Source: Candidatus Hydrogenedentota bacterium (GTDB lineage: Bacteria; Hydrogenedentota; Hydrogenedentia; Hydrogenedentales; CAITNO01). From it: DNA of 6,450 nucleotides. Each line of letters opens with the position of its first letter. Position 1 is the first letter of the stretch. The notes under the pieces were generated by a model. That model was not told the DNA's origin. It saw only the letters and a program-made list of their open reading frames with translations, and did not search any database. Positions 5,773-6,450 of this stretch are shown here, one piece after another. The DNA is taken from contig DSBB01000066.1 of the NCBI GenBank assembly GCA_011046175.1, positions 1 through 6,450 on the forward strand, written 5' to 3'. A program made the translations under genes and the position numbers.

Positions 5773-6367
5773 TTGCGAACACTTCCTTTTCGACGATATG
5801 CCGCAATTGCTTGCGCGCGCGGAACATCCAGGTCTTGAGCGTGCCCAGCGGCACATCCATGACCTGCGCAATCTCATCGTAAGAAGAACCATTCAGGTAA
5901 TACAGCGTGATGATGGTTGCGTAGCGATCCGACAGATAGGTGACGCAGCGGCGGATTTGTTCTTTCATATCCGCCTCTTCCGGCGCGTGCTCCACCGCCT
6001 TTATGTTATTGCCCGCTTCGCGGGGCAATTCAACCTCGCCGCGCCGTTTGCGACGGCTGAGTTCAGTGAGACACACACTGGACGTTACGCGATACATCCA
6101 AGTGGTGAAACTGCAATCCCCGCGAAACCCCTTCAATAAACGGAAGGCCTTCAAGAACGCTTCCTGCGCCATATCCTCCGCTTGGGCGGCGTCCCGCATA
6201 AATCGGTAGGAGACATTATAGACGAGGTGCTGATGCCGTCGGACCAGTTCGGAAAAGGCGTCCCGGTCGCCCGATTGCGACTGCCTTACCAAAACGGCGT
6301 CCTCGAGGCGCTCGAGGCCGGATTCTTTAATGCCTGCCGGGGCGGTTATTACTGCTGCTCTGGTCAT
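5765..6367 (-). CDS. ECF-family RNA polymerase sigma factor
   Basis: A 200-residue group 4 (extracytoplasmic function) sigma factor. After a 20-residue N-terminal extension, region sigma-2 spans about 24-108: AFSELVRRHQHLVYNVSYRF, then the QAEDMAQEAFLKAF core-binding helix (62-75) and FTTWMYRVTSSVCLTELSRRKRR (87-109), which contacts the -10 element. A short acidic linker leads to sigma-4 (about 134-192) with the helix-turn-helix SYDEIAQVMDVPLGTLKTWMFRARKQLR (162-189) for -35 recognition. There is no sigma-3 domain, as expected for this class. The ATG at 6367 has a textbook AAAGGAG 6 bases upstream. Its ATGA overlaps the stop of the gene to its right, and its own stop overlaps the putative anti-sigma start. 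It probably switches on envelope-related genes when released; its regulon and promoter sequence cannot be read from this window. Confidence 0.97.
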   Translation of the reverse strand: MTRAAVITAPAGIKESGLERLEDAVLVRQSQSGDRDAFSELVRRHQHLVYNVSYRFMRDAAQAEDMAQEAFLKAFRLLKGFRGDCSFTTWMYRVTSSVCLTELSRRKRRGEVELPREAGNNIKAVEHAPEEADMKEQIRRCVTYLSDRYATIITLYYLNGSSYDEIAQVMDVPLGTLKTWMFRARKQLRHIVEKEVFANG

Positions 6368-6450
6368 GTAACACTCCTTTGTATCACGATGTCTCCGTTC
6401 ATGGAGTTCACCGATACCATGGTGTCGCCCGAACCGATTCTGCCATGAAC
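6364..6450 (-). CDS. C-terminal end of an unidentified protein (DUF4097-like tail), cut by window edge
   Basis: A minus-strand frame is open from the window edge for 28 codons and ends in TGA (6366-6364). The visible tail is VHGRIGSGDTMVSVNSMNGDIVIQ followed by RSVT. The alternating short beta-strand pattern, G-x-I, GDT-x-V-x-V, then S-x-NGDI-x-I, resembles the last turns of beta-solenoid/putative adhesin proteins of the DUF4097 type, which often end in an NG-x-I-x-I strand. The stop overlaps the sigma ATG in an ATGA, the same coupling used elsewhere in this window, which favours a real gene co-transcribed with the sigma factor. With 28 residues the family call is tentative, and a chance open frame cannot be excluded. 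Confidence 0.5.
   Translation of the reverse strand, partial: VHGRIGSGDTMVSVNSMNGDIVIQRSVT
6374..6380 (-). promoter_or_regulatory. Strong Shine-Dalgarno sequence of the sigma factor gene
   Basis: AAAGGAG on the minus strand stands 6 bases before ATG 6367. It lies within the last codons of the upstream gene and fixes the sigma start. Confidence 0.85.

Noticed and set aside
5773..5892. Upstream extension of the small membrane protein to 5892
   Set aside because: This part is an out-of-frame shadow of the sigma gene (Arg/Cys/Ser-rich); ATG 5772 has a good Shine-Dalgarno sequence and the normal overlap.

Overview
The window looks like bacterial chromosome of moderate-to-high GC (mid-50s percent by eye). 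All recognisable genes lie on the minus strand, so transcription runs from high to low coordinates. An ECF sigma factor, a membrane-anchored protein built from tandem carboxypeptidase-regulatory-like (transthyretin-like) beta domains, and ABC-2 exporter genes together suggest an uncultured Gram-negative lineage with large surface proteomes (Planctomycetes/Lentisphaerae/Hydrogenedentes-like). That placement is a weak inference; no marker gene is present.

Right block, 6450 to about 5293: the last 28 codons of an unidentified gene (DUF4097-like tail), an ECF sigma factor (6367-5765), and a small two-helix membrane protein (5772-5350) that is probably its anti-sigma factor. The three reading frames overlap by 4 and 8 bases, so they look like one translationally coupled operon. 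A clear Rho-independent terminator (5328-5293) closes it 22 bases after the last stop codon.

Middle: 5035-5292 is a non-coding leader and promoter region. It holds two perfect inverted repeats, candidate promoters, a strong Shine-Dalgarno sequence with no well-placed start codon, and several small hairpins. It precedes a 972-residue protein (5034-2116) with one N-terminal membrane anchor, a proline-rich linker and about nine beta-sandwich repeats. Six of these repeats carry an insert, methionine-bearing in every case, at the same position.

Left block, 2036 to 1: an ABC-2 type exporter set in the order ATPase A (306 aa, TTG start), permease (291 aa, GTG start), and ATPase B (cut by the window edge). 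The genes are 3 bases apart or overlapping. No terminator is visible between the repeat protein and ATPase A (79 bases), so the repeat protein and exporter may share a transcript.

A plausible reading is an envelope-related locus: a sigma/anti-sigma switch next to a periplasmic or surface multi-domain protein and an ABC exporter. No direct link between the two blocks (for example a recognisable ECF promoter) can be shown from the sequence. No RNA genes, CRISPR array, insertion sequence or phage feature was seen.
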